NCBI GenBank assembly: GCA_011037195.1
Contig: JAAEAF010001945.1
Span: 62,001-126,000 of the forward strand
DNA from: Triatoma infestans
Taxonomy: Eukaryota; Arthropoda; Insecta; Hemiptera; Reduviidae
Direction: 5' to 3'
DNA: 64,000 bases
Shown: positions 9,612-22,739 of the stretch, piece by piece
Layout of the letters: each line of letters begins with the position of its first letter
Numbering within the stretch: the stretch's first letter is position 1
Notes under the pieces: model-generated
Databases searched by the model: none
The model's input: the letters and a program-made list of their open reading frames with translations, nothing else
What the model was told of the DNA's origin: nothing
Translations under genes and position numbers: made by a program

Positions 9612-10680
9612 GTAAGTTTGAATTAGATAATTTTTTTTTTTTTGTTCTTTGTTATTGCTATTTTTGCCATAATCTAACTGCTGCAATGTTATTTTGTAAG
9701 GATAAGTTGCGATCATGTTGAAATTGAGTTTACACGGAATTACATACATTGAAGTTGCTTGAGTACGAAAAAATGTTTTGTTTTTTTTGTGAATGACCCA
9801 TATATTTCAAAAACAAAATAAATTGCTACTAAGAAGCTTAAAATTGTTGTTCCTCTTAATACCACATGCGATCCGACGCGAAGTTTTCGAACAGAATCCA
9901 TTAACTGAAGTGGATGTTTCACGGAAATAATTTATTGAACGGTCTTTTAGCTTTAAGCGATTTTTTCGAAAAAGGCTTCAATGATTTTCTTTAAAGTTCG
10001 TGCACTAATTACACAAAATATAGGATTATCACTTTTATTTCTACAATTTTTCAGGAAAATTGATTTCAAGGTGTTCTTGGGGAGCTGCAATGTTTAACTG
10101 CCACTTCATCCAGTTTACAGGTCCACTTCTATAGTTAATATTAAAGCTCGTTAAAAACAAAAAAAAATGAATTCCGAATATGAAGATAATCGGCTAACCA
10201 AAATTTATTGAGTAATTGTCTAATTTGTACGAGATTATTTTCGAAAATGACTAGAACGATATTCTTTAAAATTGAAATACTAACCGCTCATTATAAACTA
10301 TCACTTTTTTCATAAACATTGATTTTAGAGGGGTTATGTAGGTTCTGCGAAATTAGGCATAACACTAAACTGCCATTTAGATTTGTTGGGCAGTAATTGA
10401 TAGCGCTGCCTGATGGTATGATTAGTTAGAATATTTAGAAATCATGTTCTAAGAACCAATAGGTAAAATATAAGGTTCCCCCATCAATTATATTTATATG
10501 TAATGATATGGACATCTAAATGTTTACTTAGATCATTCTTACAAGAAATTTTACAATATTCCGAATATTGTTTGAGGAAACTTTTATCAGTTATAATCGT
10601 CATAATTTGTAATAAGATGAAGTAGTTGAGTTTTCCACCATTTTTTTTTTTTTTTGTCATAATAATAATTGTTTTTTAAG
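9612..10680. other. Intron 20, with two diverged copies of an AT-rich repeat
   Basis: 1.07 kb. Segments at about 9928-10130 and 10198-10390 align: both have AATTTATTGA, CTTTAAA followed by ACTAA, TATCACTTTT, TTGATTT, and AACTGCCA at the end. They look like two old copies of one interspersed AT-rich repeat; a third related stretch is at about 17430-17600. No coding potential. Confidence 0.5.
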
Positions 10681-11004
10681 GTTATTTTGAAAATACAATC
10701 ATGTGAAGCTCTTTTGGCATCAGCAACTGACAAAGGAGAACAAATAGCTGCTGAAGGTTCTGCGGCAGATCAGAATAGCATTACAGAACAGTTACAATCA
10801 TTGAAACAGCAATTACAAGTATTAAGAAGAGCTGTAGAAAATCAAAGACAAAAACATCTTGATGCTGAACAACAACATATGAAACTTGCTGCAGAATTGG
10901 ATGGCCTATTAGACTGGCTGCATTCGCATGAGGGTATGGTCAAACAACGACCATTATTGGAAATACCTAAGGAAAGTGTTGAAAGAGAAGAAGAAAGGCA
11001 TAAG
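10681..11004 (+). CDS. Msp300: Exon 21: spectrin repeat
   Basis: 108 codons, phase 0/0 (acceptor TTTTTTAAG, donor GTATTT), about the length of one spectrin repeat. Gln-rich helices (ITEQLQSLKQQLQVLRR), then LDGLLDWLHSHEGMV with the expected tryptophan. Confidence 0.87.
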
Positions 11005-11098
11005 GTATTTATATTCAAGTTCTCAAGTTCATAAAAAAATAAAACCATATTTTAAAAATTATTAAAAATATTTACTGAAAAAATAATTTCATTTTCAG

Positions 11099-11277
11099 CA
11101 ATTAGCATCGGAAGTTGAAGATCATATTAAATCTACAGAGAAAGTAATTGATGCCTTTAAATATGAAGATAGATTGCCGGATACATTGCAAAACAGATTG
11201 AGTGAAGCTTCTACATTGGTGCAGACTTTACCAAAACATCTAAAAGAGAGAGAACAATATCTTACTGATCATAAAAA
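11099..11277 (+). CDS. Msp300: Exon 22: spectrin repeat segment
   Basis: Acceptor ATTTTCAG, donor GTATTT. Helices VEDHIKSTEKVIDAF and LPKHLKEREQYL. Ends in phase 2; completed as Asn by exon 23. Confidence 0.84.
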
Positions 11278-11364
11278 GTATTTATTTCTTATTTAATTAT
11301 ACTTTAAGGACATAGTTTGGAGTTTGGTATAATAATAAAGAGGAACTCTTTTTTTTTTTTTTAG

Positions 11365-11494
11365 TTATCGTTCATTGTATGAAACGCTAAGAGAAAAATT
11401 ATTCAAATGGGTCCAAGATGCTGAGAATAGACTACAAGTTGGCAAAAATGGTTTCAATATTTCTGATTTACAAACGCTGCTTAATGATCATAAT
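11365..11494 (+). CDS. Msp300: Exon 23: spectrin repeat segment
   Basis: Acceptor T14-TTAG, donor GTATGT. Starts in phase 2, ends in phase 0. LREKLFKWVQDAENRL carries the helix-A tryptophan. Confidence 0.84.
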
Positions 11495-11904
11495 GTATGT
11501 ACCCTTTTATGGAATCATCCGTTATCAGCTTTGAAAATAATTTAAAAATAGTATGGGATTACATTGATTTTTCAGATATATAAATAACAATGATAATACT
11601 TTCTGTAGGTATTATTATAATTATTCTCTAAAATTATTGGCGAATTATAACAATCACAATGACATATGAATAGGGCCGTTGCAACCAATAGAAGTAAGAG
11701 GTGCAGCCAGCCGGCAAATTTTTAAAAATATGGATTTATTTATGAATATTAGTTTTAAAAAAAATCTTTAAAAAATTATTTTATTTTTCTTTTAGGCTTT
11801 TGTACAATCAAGTTAACATAAAACATTAGCTAATGATTGAATTTTCTTAACGGAATATCAAGTTTGAACTTTCTGCGATTTTTCGTTTTTGAGCCATGCT
11901 GTTC

Positions 11905-11938
11905 ACATAATACATACATACATACACACACAGACAAC
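11905..11938. repeat. CATA/CA simple repeat
   Basis: Run of CATACATA then CACACA in intron 23, followed by a non-coding AT-rich stretch to the mariner border. Confidence 0.7.
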
Positions 11939-12169
11939 AAAGACCATTTTCTAAAAACCACCACGGTGACTTAAAAAAATCATGTATTTCTAATGAAAAC
12001 TTGATATCGAAGTTACTCCTCTTACTAGGAGTAAGTGAAAGTCAAAATAGTAGATGGTCATTCAATAAGTAACGAGTCAATCGCTGTAGCTCGAAAACGA
12101 ATTATTTAATCAATACAAAACTTTGGTTACTTTTCAACATAGTCCTCAGCAACATTTATACACTTGACC

Positions 12170-13488
12170 CAGTGGTTCCCAAAGTGGTCCCTATGGACCC
12201 CCAGGGGTCCCCGGTATCATTCAGGGGGTCCGTGGAAAATTAAAATTGATTTGGGGGTCCCTGAACAACGTCATGGTGTCCGCGCAAGGTTTAATATAAA
12301 ATAATAAAATTGTGATCCATTTTTATTATTATTGAAATTAGCAGTATTGTACAACTCGGTAGGAAGATACCGAGGCTTTCTGGGCTACTTAAAACAAGCT
12401 GTACCGAATGTATTTTCAGTACATTGTGTCATTTATCGACATCATTTAGTCGCAAAAAATCTTAGTGAACGTTTGCATGGATCACTAGATTGTCATTAGA
12501 GCAGTTAATAAAATCAAAAGAGGAATGCCTTCAATGAGAGATTATTTGCTCAACTTTGTTTGGAAAATGACGAATACTATAATCGTTTACTACTTCACAC
12601 AGAAGTACGTTGGTTATCTAAAAGTGCATGTTTAAATCGATTTTATGCGCTCTTTGATTCAGTGTTGGAATTCCTGAAAGCAAAGACAATGATTTGCGAC
12701 ACAATTTAATTAACTCAAAAAGTGACATAGCCTATATGACTGGCGAAACTACAAGGTGACCAATTAAATTTAATCAAAACTAAAAGCGTAATATCTGCGT
12801 TTGTTGCAAAACTTTTCTGTACAAACAAAACTTGGGAGGATGTGGAAATTGGATGAAGATTTGCTTGCTTACTGCAACACTTAACGGCTCTTCATGCAGA
12901 CCTGAACCAAAGATTTTTCTTCACATGGATATTCCCGACTGGGTGTTGAACCCTTTTGCGCGTGGACAAACTCAGATCCAAACACAGATGAATCCATACT
13001 AATACAGGAGCAGCTTATTGAAATATCCACAAATGAAGAACTAAACAATGTTGAACAAGGATACCACAAATTCTATATACAAAACAGATCCCAATTTTAT
13101 ATTGCATTATGGGTTATGTAGAAACTTTACCTGCTTTCCCTCTTCTATTTTAGAACGTAGTGGGTGAACCCGTATGAACCTCATCAACAAAAAAAAGAAA
13201 CCGACTAGAAAAGTGCTCGTATCCATTTTGCGGTCACTACTCCAAAATCCTGAAAAACATAAATACTCAAAACATCTCATCACGTTCATCCAAGTCATTA
13301 ATTTTTTTTTATTTTAAACATAGTTATAATTTCAATAAATACTTCTGCAACAAAATGTTTTTTTAAATTTGTAATTTTTATACTATGCATTTATGTAGCT
13401 TTTTCACTTCGGGGAGGGGAGGCGGGTCCGTGGGCAAGTTTTGACTATTTAAAATGGTCCATGAGTCAAAAAAGTTTGGGAACCACTG
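12170..13488 (+). mobile_element. hAT-superfamily transposon nested in the mariner, decayed transposase
   Basis: Begins CAGTGGTTCCCAAA and ends with its complement TTTGGGAACCACTG, a classic hAT terminal repeat. It is flanked by a perfect 8-bp duplication ACTTGACC (12162-12169 and 13489-13496), the length hAT elements make. Inside, + strand fragments resemble ZBED/SCAN-type hAT transposases (HCVIYRHHLVAKNL around 12420-12465; LHTEVRWLSKS around 12594-12626), with frame breaks. Removing it and one target copy restores the end of the mariner frame, so it arrived after the mariner. Confidence 0.9.
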
Positions 13489-13989
13489 ACTTGACCCATC
13501 GTTCTTCTAATTTGTGTGTGCCTCTGGCATAAAATGCTTTGTGTTGATCTCGAAGCCACTTTTGCACCTGATTTTTAACTTCTTCATTGGATTGAAAATA
13601 TTTTCCTACGTAGAGTCTCTTTAAGGTGTCCAAACAAATGGAACTCCGATGGGGCGAGGTCGGGCTATAGGGGGATGTGGAAGGATCTCCCACCCCACTT
13701 TTTGAAGTCACGCCTTTGTTTGTGAACATATCACTGTAATACTGGCTGTTGATGGTTCGTTGATCTTCGAGATGGTTACAATAAATAGGCCCTTCGATTC
13801 CCAGAATACTGTGAGCATAACTTTACCTGCAGACGGCTGGGTCTTGAATTTCTTTCGAGTGGGTGAACCCGTATGCTTCCACTCAAGGCTTTGACGCTTA
13901 GACTCCGGCTCAAAATGGTGTATCCATGTTTCATCACATGTTCCAATTATCCTGAAAAATTCTTTTTCAATTAAACATCGTTCTTCCAA
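13466..13989 (-). pseudogene. Mariner transposase remnant, catalytic and C-terminal part
   Basis: Two overlapping frames. 13708-13989 carries the catalytic-core CDETWIHH and WKHTGSP/AGKVMLTVFW blocks. 13466-13729 carries the C-terminal YFQSNEEVKNQVQKWL and LEERWVK. A frameshift separates them around the third catalytic Asp, and the hAT insertion removes the last dozen or so codons. Non-functional. Confidence 0.85.
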
Positions 13990-14957
13990 CTGTTGACTGA
14001 TTTGAAACCTGGTTTCTTTGAGAGCATCCGTAAGTTATCTTGGAACCCATTTCGCAGTTTTCTTGTCCTGCAGCTTATTCTGAATAATGTTATGGGCAGT
14101 TCCAACACTCGCGTGCACTTTTTCAGCTATTAATTCAACAGTAATACGCCAGTTGTGCTGAATTAACGCGTTAATGCGAGATTCGAGGGAGGAAGTTACA
14201 ACGTCAACCGGTCGTCCACTTCATTGCTCAGATACTTACACGGCCACTTTTAAACTATTCTACCCATTAGTAAAAGTTCGAACGGTTCAAACAATTATGT
14301 ACGTACATTTTCAATATTCTTTCGTGGATTTCACTACTTTTGATATCACTGTAACTAAAAATCTAATCACTGAGCGTTGTTGTTCCGAGGTGCAATGCTC
14401 GAGCGGACTCGCCATTGTTAATTGAATACATTTGAGGTTATGCTTACCAAATATTCTCGAACAGCTGATGAGAAACTAAGTACAAGGATGCCAACTTGAC
14501 GCGCGGAAAATATATCTTGATTAAACAAACCGTTTCTGAGCTACAGCAATTTATCTCGTCACTTACGTATTGAATGACCGTCGTAGTTTGAGGTGATTAA
14601 TTTCCTGGCCCTCCAGAATACCTCAGAAATCAATTTTTGCAGAAAATTTTTTTAAGTGATTGATATTTATATAAAGTTAGTTAATTTATTCAAGTAAAGA
14701 AAATCACTTGATTTAAAGGAAAACTGCGAAAAGCTGAAAATGTATTCATTAATACAGCATTTCCGGTTACGAATTTTGGTGTTTGATTTTCGATGAGTTT
14801 CATGAAAAAATCAAGTTCGTGCTTCTTTTTTTCCTAATCATTATCTATGCTCGAATAATGAATCTTATTAAACTAGTGGTTTAACAAATATTAAGAAGAA
14901 ATTAATGCAATTATTAGTTGCTTAATTGTAATGCTAAATCATATTTCCATTCTACAG

Positions 14958-15296
14958 AGACATTTCTCGGATGAAAAAAGTTTGCACGATCTTGTATCCA
15001 TAGAGATACATAAAGCTGGCCAAAATATATGGCCATCATTGAATGGTGATGATCAAGAAACCATTAGTAAATCCCAACAAGAATGTACACAACTTTTGCG
15101 TAATACGTTAAATACAGCAAAATCACTTGAAGCAAAATTGACGCAAGCATTAGAGTTAGCTGGATTATATAAAGAGTCTTTAGCTGGCGCACAATCAATT
15201 TTACAAAGAATTCGATTTTTGGATGATCCAGTTTCTACATTGGGCGGATTGAGATTTAATATTGAAAAACTTGAACAAGCACTGAGAGATATTGAT
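14958..15296 (+). CDS. Msp300: Exon 24: spectrin repeat
   Basis: 113 codons, phase 0/0 (acceptor TCTACAG, donor GTAAGT), one repeat in length. QQECTQLLRNTLNTAKSLEA and GLRFNIEKLEQALRDID. The in-frame ATG at 14931 lies in the intron. Confidence 0.87.
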
Positions 15297-15462
15297 GTAA
15301 GTTATTTTATATCTTAATATTGTTTTTATAATATTGATTTTATTCCTTGTGGGTTTCATCAATGGACTGATGAAGGGATTATAATCATTACTATGCAGTT
15401 TGAACAAAGTTTTTATACTGACATTAATTTCATTTCAAGATATTTCTTATTTTTGAATATAG

Positions 15463-15645
15463 CATCATCAAATGGACATAGACTTACTCAATGAAAGAGC
15501 AAGAGAGATAGAACAATTTTTGGATGCAAACAGTGCAGCCTCGGTTAGTTCTGAAGTTTCTGCAGTTAATGATGAATGGAATTCCATGAAATTAGATTTA
15601 GAAAGCAGAAAGGATACATTGTCTAAATTGTCTGCTTTGTGGGAG
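15463..15645 (+). CDS. Msp300: Exon 25: spectrin repeat segment
   Basis: 61 codons, phase 0/0 (acceptor AATATAG, donor GTATAA). NDEWNSMKLDLESRKDTL is a canonical spectrin helix with its Trp. Recovered from splice sites; it lacks a leading Met. Confidence 0.85.
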
Positions 15646-15729
15646 GTATAAGATTATTATATAATTTGATTGTTAACAAGTTTTTATCATTACATTTATA
15701 TGTTATAGTTTCTAACTTTTTGATTATAG

Positions 15730-15852
15730 GAATTTGAAAATGAACAGCACGGTTTCGAATCTGATCTTATGGCAGTTGAAGATAAATGTAAACATGTAGA
15801 CACTGTCGTAAGAACTAAAGAGCTTCTGACAGAATCAAAAGAATTATTAGGG
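15730..15852 (+). CDS. Msp300: Exon 26: spectrin repeat segment
   Basis: 41 codons, phase 0/0 (acceptor GATTATAG, donor GTAACT). EFENEQHGFESDLMAVEDK helix, ending in KELLTESKELLG. Confidence 0.82.
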
Positions 15853-15934
15853 GTAACTTCAATGACTTAGAGAACTATATTTTCTCAGTATTAATTTAAC
15901 AATTAAATGACACTTATGATTAAAAATATTTCAG

Positions 15935-16086
15935 GGATTGGTAAAAACTTTAGAAACATCTAGACCACACCATGAAAATGTGCTGACTTTGTCTCAGCCA
16001 ATACTCACATTCCTTGAAGCCATTTCTCCAATATCTTGTGAACACTTGAGGGCCAAAATTTCAAAAATATCCGATCATTACTCTAG
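15935..16086 (+). CDS. Msp300: Exon 27: spectrin repeat segment
   Basis: Acceptor ATTTCAG, donor GTAAGT. 50 codons plus two bases; ends in phase 2 and is completed as Ser by exon 28, 9.7 kb downstream. GLVKTLETSRPHHENVL, then CEHLRAKISKISDHY. Confidence 0.82.
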
Positions 16087-19000
16087 GTAAGTTTGTATAT
16101 TAAAAATTAATATTTCTTTGTAAATAACAATTCGCCTCATATATGTTCCAAATATTGAAAAATTAAGCATTTCTGCATGTTACTTTAGTGAATCCTATTT
16201 TTTGTTTTTTAATTTTTATCTCATTTTCTTGTTAATTCTTCGATTTAACTGTTACTTGTTTTTCATGGTCAGTTTTAATTTTTCTAATTTTCTTCTGATT
16301 TTTATTTTGCTATTCCAACCGTTTTATTGGATCCTCTTACTCCTGAACTTACTCTTGTACCAGTTCATCTGAGAGGAATTTACTACTAAGTATACATAGT
16401 CTTTTCATTCATTACACTTGTATTTAACAGAATAAAATATTACCAATATTTGCTTTGTGTTTCGAGCAACATTATAAGTAGCATTGATCAAAGTAACAGC
16501 ATTCGAGAAGTAGCTAAAATGAACGTCTTATATCAACGCGATATTTTTTCCACTTTTAGGAACTAGTGTACCAGAAGATGCGAACTAGTATTGAATTTAA
16601 CCACAGACTGTCTCCTCTATTGGTCGAATTTTTTTTTTTTTTTCAATAAACTATTCTTAGCCATCTAAGTAGCTCTAAGTATTCAATTGGATGTTTATTT
16701 ATTTGAAAAAACTATTTTTTAAACTTAGAAGTCCTAGTTTTTTAAGGCAATTAAATAAATACTATTACAAAAACTAAAAAAAAAAAAATCAACTTTCATC
16801 AAAACTTTTTTATTAGAAAACAGACTTACTTCCTTCATATGTGACCAGTTTTGACAGTTGATAATGTAAACATTTAAAAGTTTGAATCGATTTATCTCAA
16901 CAAAATTTAGTGTTACTATTTTCCTCATGTTACTCTACCCGTTTACAGATGGTCAGTTCTTGCACGTTTAAAGCTATAATAAAATAATTTCTTTCTGGCC
17001 ATTGCCTTTTAATAATTTCCATATAAATGAATTCCCTTTATGAAGATTATTGAACTTCATACATACATATATATATATATTTATTTTCTCTTGTTACTGG
17101 TAAAAGGAAGTATTGTGTAATCGTGTCAGATTTTCGATATCCGAGTTTTCTTCGGAAACGCAAGTTTTTATCTGTCAGAATTCTTCAACCAGAAGTACCA
17201 CTTTACTGAATAAATTGTTCAGTTTTCTGCGATTTTGAAGAAGAAGGAGCTATATCTTTTTTTAAAAACATTTCTCCAAAAAAATTGGGGTGGAGTTTTG
17301 TTTCCCTCTAAAGCGCTCTTCTAGTTCATTATACAATTATATAATCTAAATAATTTTGTTAGAATTAAATACGTTGTGAAAATTCTGAGTTTAAAGAAAG
17401 TCGGTTGAGCGGAAATGCATTTTTACGAGGTTTTTTTTTCGTTTTCTGCAATTTTCTCCATAAAAATATACTGATTTCATTAAATTTGTTACACTAACTA
17501 TGAATACAGAGATTTAATCACTTTTGTTGATAACTTTTGTCCGAGAAAGTTCATATAAATAAATTTTGGGGAATGTAGTTTCACACCAATTTTTTTTTTT
17601 TTTTTTTTGAGAGATATATTTTTTGCAACTGCACATGGATAAGTTCGTTAACCGAAAATGATTAATAATAAAATAGATTCAAGGGTACGCTTTTACCCAC
17701 CGGATCATTAAATTCCAAAAGTTTACTGTTAGTTTCTTTGTATTTTTATTAACTAATATCATTTTGACTATTTTGATTACTAAATATTATTACGATTATC
17801 TTTATTAATTTTTAACTATCTGCTATTTATAATCTTATACTAGATTTTATTATAAATCATTTTAAAAACTGAAAAACACAACGATATTTCTATCTAATAA
17901 TAAAAGACTGACTCATTCAACCAGCTTTAACTCACTGACATGGATTCTCAATGGAGTTTCATTACAAGGACGAACATATGATTTTTTTTTTTATCACATT
18001 TTAAAAATAAAATTATGTAAACGTTACTACTGATCTCTTCGTTAAAGAATTTATACAAATTGTGCTTGAACGAATAAGTTCAAGTAGAATTGTGCTTGAT
18101 AAGTATTCAATGTTTTATTTATTCTAAGATTTTTTTTTTTTTCAAAATAGTATATTTTTCTTGTTCTTTGAAGCATTTATTTTAAACCAGCAACAAAATT
18201 TTATTGACGTTAACATTATCGCAGAGATTTTATTTTTGCCGTCGTTTTTTTTAATAATAAAAATGATAACAACCTTCATTGTATTTCTTTTGGTTTTTTT
18301 TTCTTGCCTCTGGAACACATTCGTTATTCTGCTATGTTTTACTAGTGTCAGTTTGCATTGATTGTACAATCGCTTATTTATTTCAGTAGTCATGCCAAGT
18401 TTTTTTTTTTAACAGTTACTTAAGATGTATAAAATTTTCTTTAATAAGTTTAATTAGAGGCCATTAAAACATTACTACTATTATGAAAAATTTTCCGAAA
18501 AATACACTGTATAAAAATAAAATTAATTATTATGTCTTTGCAAAGATTTGTTGATTCTACATATTGTTTTAAAAAAAAAATAATGCTTAAACCTAAAAAA
18601 ACCGAATGCTTATCTTATTATTTTTTACCTATCTTATTCTTTTTTAGTTTCCTATTGAACAATTTCTTTTAAACTCTGAATTTTCGTTCATTTTATAATA
18701 CATTTAAAAATTATCAAATAGTTTTGCATTGCAATATAGTAGTCGTTAAGTGATATAAGAGCATTTGCATATCTGCAGGATGTTTTAGTAAGCAATCTGA
18801 ATTGTTGATAGACCATTACCGTTTAGTGCTCAGTCGTGTACATTATGATGAATAGAATTATATGGACTCTACTGCGTTGATTTTCAACAGCATTTCAATG
18901 TTCTACTTTGTGAATTATAACATTTTCTAAGAAAGGGTACGTGTTCTTCACCCCGCCGGCCAAATGATACATTATAAAAAGAAAAGTTATGAGTACTTTC

Positions 19001-21664
19001 TGTAGTCAAAAAATAATTACGGTTTTGAAAATTAAATTTGTTTATAATTGCTGAAACTTTTATATATATTTTGCGCATGAATTTGATCTGTTTCGAAAAA
19101 AAATATATGATCTATATATACTTTAAGTCAAGAAAGGACTTTCCTTCTGCATGTTTAAGTAATATCAAGCAACAATTTTTTTGGATAGTACGAAAAACAG
19201 CAAATTTTAAGTGAAAACCTACTTTCAACAATATTAACATTGCCTTTAAGATTAAAACCTTATTTCGTCACCTCTATAAAGTGTAAATAATGATGAAATC
19301 ATCATGATGACATAATAAATGTTATTTTTAAGTCCTGTACAGCTAGTAATGTTCACCCCTCCACTGGTACATTCAACTTCAACTAGACTCAACTATGTTT
19401 GGCTCTAAAAGCCGGCAGAGTTTGAAAACATTGCTTAATAAAATGTGTATTTGTTGATTGTTTTTTTTTTATAGGAACATTTTTAAATTATAGGAACATT
19501 ATAGGAACGTTATTAAATTAAACGTTATTTATTAGTAACATTAATAAAAGATTTAATAGCGTTTTTGTTTTGTGAAATTGTGCATCATTGAAATTCTATT
19601 GCACCATTCTGTACAACATCACTTAAATGGTAATGTTTAATAATTATTTATTTTATTAGTGGTAAAACAAATAGAAGTTGTTCTATTACTATATTCTAAA
19701 TAATAAATGTTGTTCCAACAGTTTTAATAGTTACCCATGTTTTTAAAAGTAAACACATCTTAGGACCTGAACTTGCAAATTTGCAGGTTATCGTAAATAA
19801 GGTAATTCCAGGTCAGCTGTTTCTCGTATACATATATATATGCCGGTATATAATTTCGTGTATGTATATATATCCCCTCAAAAAAGTTTTAGAAATTAAC
19901 AATAATTTCTCATTAAAAACACATCAGTGCCAAAATTATTGAAATTTTACAGAATTTTCATAAAAGTAGCAGAAATTATTAAAGGTTTTCTTATTGAATA
20001 AGATACTTTAATACAATATTGCTTTTGCGCATTTATTTAGAGGCCAATGCTTTCTAAATATGTATATATATTTAAGCCAACTAATTCCGTATTTTTAACT
20101 GGCATACAAAGGTTTATTTGTATTTTTTAATAATTTACTGTTTTTGCAATTGCCATTCTTTCTTTCCTTTAGAGCTTTAGACTGATCAGATACAATAGAC
20201 ATTGCAAAATTGTGCACAATAGTAGTCTTGTATTTTATAGTATGCATTGTTTCGCTTTCGTGTTGGTCATTAATTCATGGTGGAGGGGTAGGGTGAAGTT
20301 GTTCGCGTCCGAGATTATTCTCACGTACCCCCGGGATATCCAACTAAACGAACAATATCAATCGCCAGCGAAGAAGCTTAAGTTCTTTTATACTAAACGG
20401 CAAGACGCAGAATGGCTGAATAGCCGAAGTCATGGCGTAGGAAAAAAGAAATTAATTGTAACTATAAAAATAAAATACTTTTTTCTTATTTTCACTTATT
20501 TCGTTAAAAATATACTTGAAGAAACATTCACGTTTTGCGACTCTAGTGTCTGAAAAATGATATTTTTAGTAGTTGATCTGTGTTCGCGCGTGTATAGAAT
20601 GTTGCAGATAGATCATATTTCTTTTCCGTTTAAGCTCGGGATGGCGCGGAAATATTTTTTTTCGGTGGGAGGATCTAAAATTTTTAGAAATTTGTATATA
20701 TATATACATATAATTACATAATTGGTTGGTACATTGGTTAGCCAAAATTTTGGGCGGATATATACATATAAACCTTTGTTCCTTCTATCCGCCCTCAAAC
20801 GCGTTTAGGTATAATGAAGACAATGGCTAGATAGGTGGCTTACAGTAAAAAAAAAACTCCCCTCTGACTTTTTTTTGTGTAAAAGATTTAATCTAGGTTT
20901 CATGATTTCAGAATAGCGTTTTTTGTTTTTTTTTACAGTTTTCTTTAAAATTGTTGAATTTTCTAAACGATAGTAACCATGTTTTTAATTCTAAATTAAT
21001 TTTCTTTTTTCGAGAAAATGACACTTCCTGCTTCTGTTTATAATAAGCTGTTGTTGGCCATGGTGTATGTTGTCAAACGTTAAAGATATTTCATTTCATA
21101 ATTTTATTACAGAAATATCAGATACGAGATCTGATCTTTCCTACAATGATTCATTTTTATATAGAATTATTTACATATATGTTTCCTGTTGTTACTTTAT
21201 GAAATCACCCCTTCTATTTTTAACATTTATTTGCATTCAAAATAATATTCAATCACAAAGCATGATATGCAGCGAGAGTTACACGATGGAATTTGTTAAT
21301 AAAAGCAAAAGAGGATCCGACAATAATTATGATAATATGTTTTTATTGTCCATGCATTATACTTAGAAAAATAATTGGTATATAAAAGGAACTGTGCACC
21401 TTTATGTATACATAAAAGGGACGGATTTGATTTTTAAAAAATGTTTATTAAAGTACGTGCTTCTGCCCTCGTCCCTCTCACGACGCCTAATTTGATAGAT
21501 GGACGTTAAGCCGCCTGAAGAAAATAGGCATTGCTTTACTTTGTATAAATATATGCAATTTTTTTCTTGGGAGTTTTGATTCAATTGCTGAGTTTATTGG
21601 TCGATATAAAATTCCATTAATAAATAATTGGTACTTCCGGTGTACTTAATTAGTTATTTATGCT

Positions 21665-21692
21665 CACTACACATACACACACACACACACGC
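21665..21692. repeat. (CA)n microsatellite
   Basis: ACACAT followed by about ten CA units with one GC interruption. Confidence 0.85.
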
Positions 21693-22670
21693 ACAATACT
21701 TTTTCATATTCTGAAGTCTTCAAACCACATATTTCCTTATGAAAACTTATTTTCACAAATATTATACGATCGCAATAAATTCTCATACCGGAAATAAGAG
21801 AAAGTAACAAATATGATATGATACACTCATACGACGACTTGTAACTACAATTATAATAAATATAATTGATAAATTTTCTTTAATATTGTGTAATATTTTT
21901 CCGAGAAATTTTTTTAATTGAAGCAGTGATGTAAGCTTTCCACAAAGTACCTTTTCAATACAGTGTATTTTTCCCGTCTCTTGTGAACATTAAAACAAAA
22001 GTCTGAATAATATTTATCATTAGAAATAAACAAATTTTGATATTTGAAAATACAAAGAATGTTAAGCGTAAATCAGCCAAGTGTGAAGAACCAATTTAAC
22101 TAGTAACAAACAAATCGTAAGTTTAAGAACCCTGTAATCGTTAGAACTATTTGATCAATACCTAAGAAATTTATACCCTTGTGACGTGATGCATGATGAT
22201 CATAGGGGGAACACACAGTTAAAAACTATTTAACCTTTAGTTTTTTCCTCTTTTATTTTTTTTTTTTTTTTTTCTTTTTTTTTTTCTTTAACCCTGGTTA
22301 CAATGACATTAGGTAATTGAGGGTGTCATCTTCGTAAGAGCGGAAGTGGATAAAATATAAAACGTAGGGTGTTATATGTGGCATGCATTAAACGGAAGTA
22401 TCATTATTGTATTACATGTTACAGTTATAGGGGAACTGTCAGTAACTTTCTATTTTTTATATTTGTTACTATTTTTCCTTTTGCTGAATATCACAGATTT
22501 GCGTGATTTTTTTTTTTAACTTAGTATGCTTTGAAAATTGATTTTCTATATCATATTCAAGTTCAGTAAATAAATAAGTTTTGTTTACATTATACATAAA
22601 TATATATATATATATAAAGTGACAAGTGTGTGTATGTGTGAGTGAGTGCTAAATTCAGCTAAATGGTGGA

Positions 22671-22739
22671 TTGCAAATGTGGGCGTCAAGCCCATGGTTG
22701 CAATATTCATGTGTGGGGCACCCTCTCACAGTAGAGGGT
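22671..22739. other. Two adjacent strong hairpins in intron 27
   Basis: Hairpin 1 (22671-22703): outer stem TTGCAA/TTGCAA, inner stem GTGGGC/GCCCAT, loop GTCAA. Hairpin 2 (22720-22739): stem ACCCTCT/AGAGGGT, loop CACAGT. They stand in a GC-richer island (22620-22780) beginning with a GTGT repeat, inside AT-rich sequence. Could be the tip of a mobile element or a structured RNA; I do not recognise it. Confidence 0.5.

Larger units (their letters stand above)
12053..14583 (-). mobile_element. Inactive mariner-family transposon, interrupted by a hAT element
   Basis: Terminal inverted repeats of about 28 bp or more: GGTCATTCAATA near 12055 and its complement TATTGAATGACC near 14568, each followed inward by a CTGTAGCTC.AAACG block. 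TA dinucleotides flank it (12051-12052, 14584-14585). Minus-strand translation gives mariner signatures: a helix-turn-helix segment (AEKVHASVGTAHNII), the catalytic CDETWIHH block and the C-terminal EEVKNQVQKWL block. These lie in different frames and contain a stop, so it is dead. Without the hAT insert it is about 1.2 kb, near the normal mariner length. Confidence 0.88.

Noticed and set aside
14174..14425. 83-codon + strand frame as a gene
   Set aside because: Antisense to the 5' part of the mariner element.
18142..18393. Overlapping short frames on both strands as genes
   Set aside because: Low-complexity A/T-tract sequence in the long intron, without splice borders fitting the gene.
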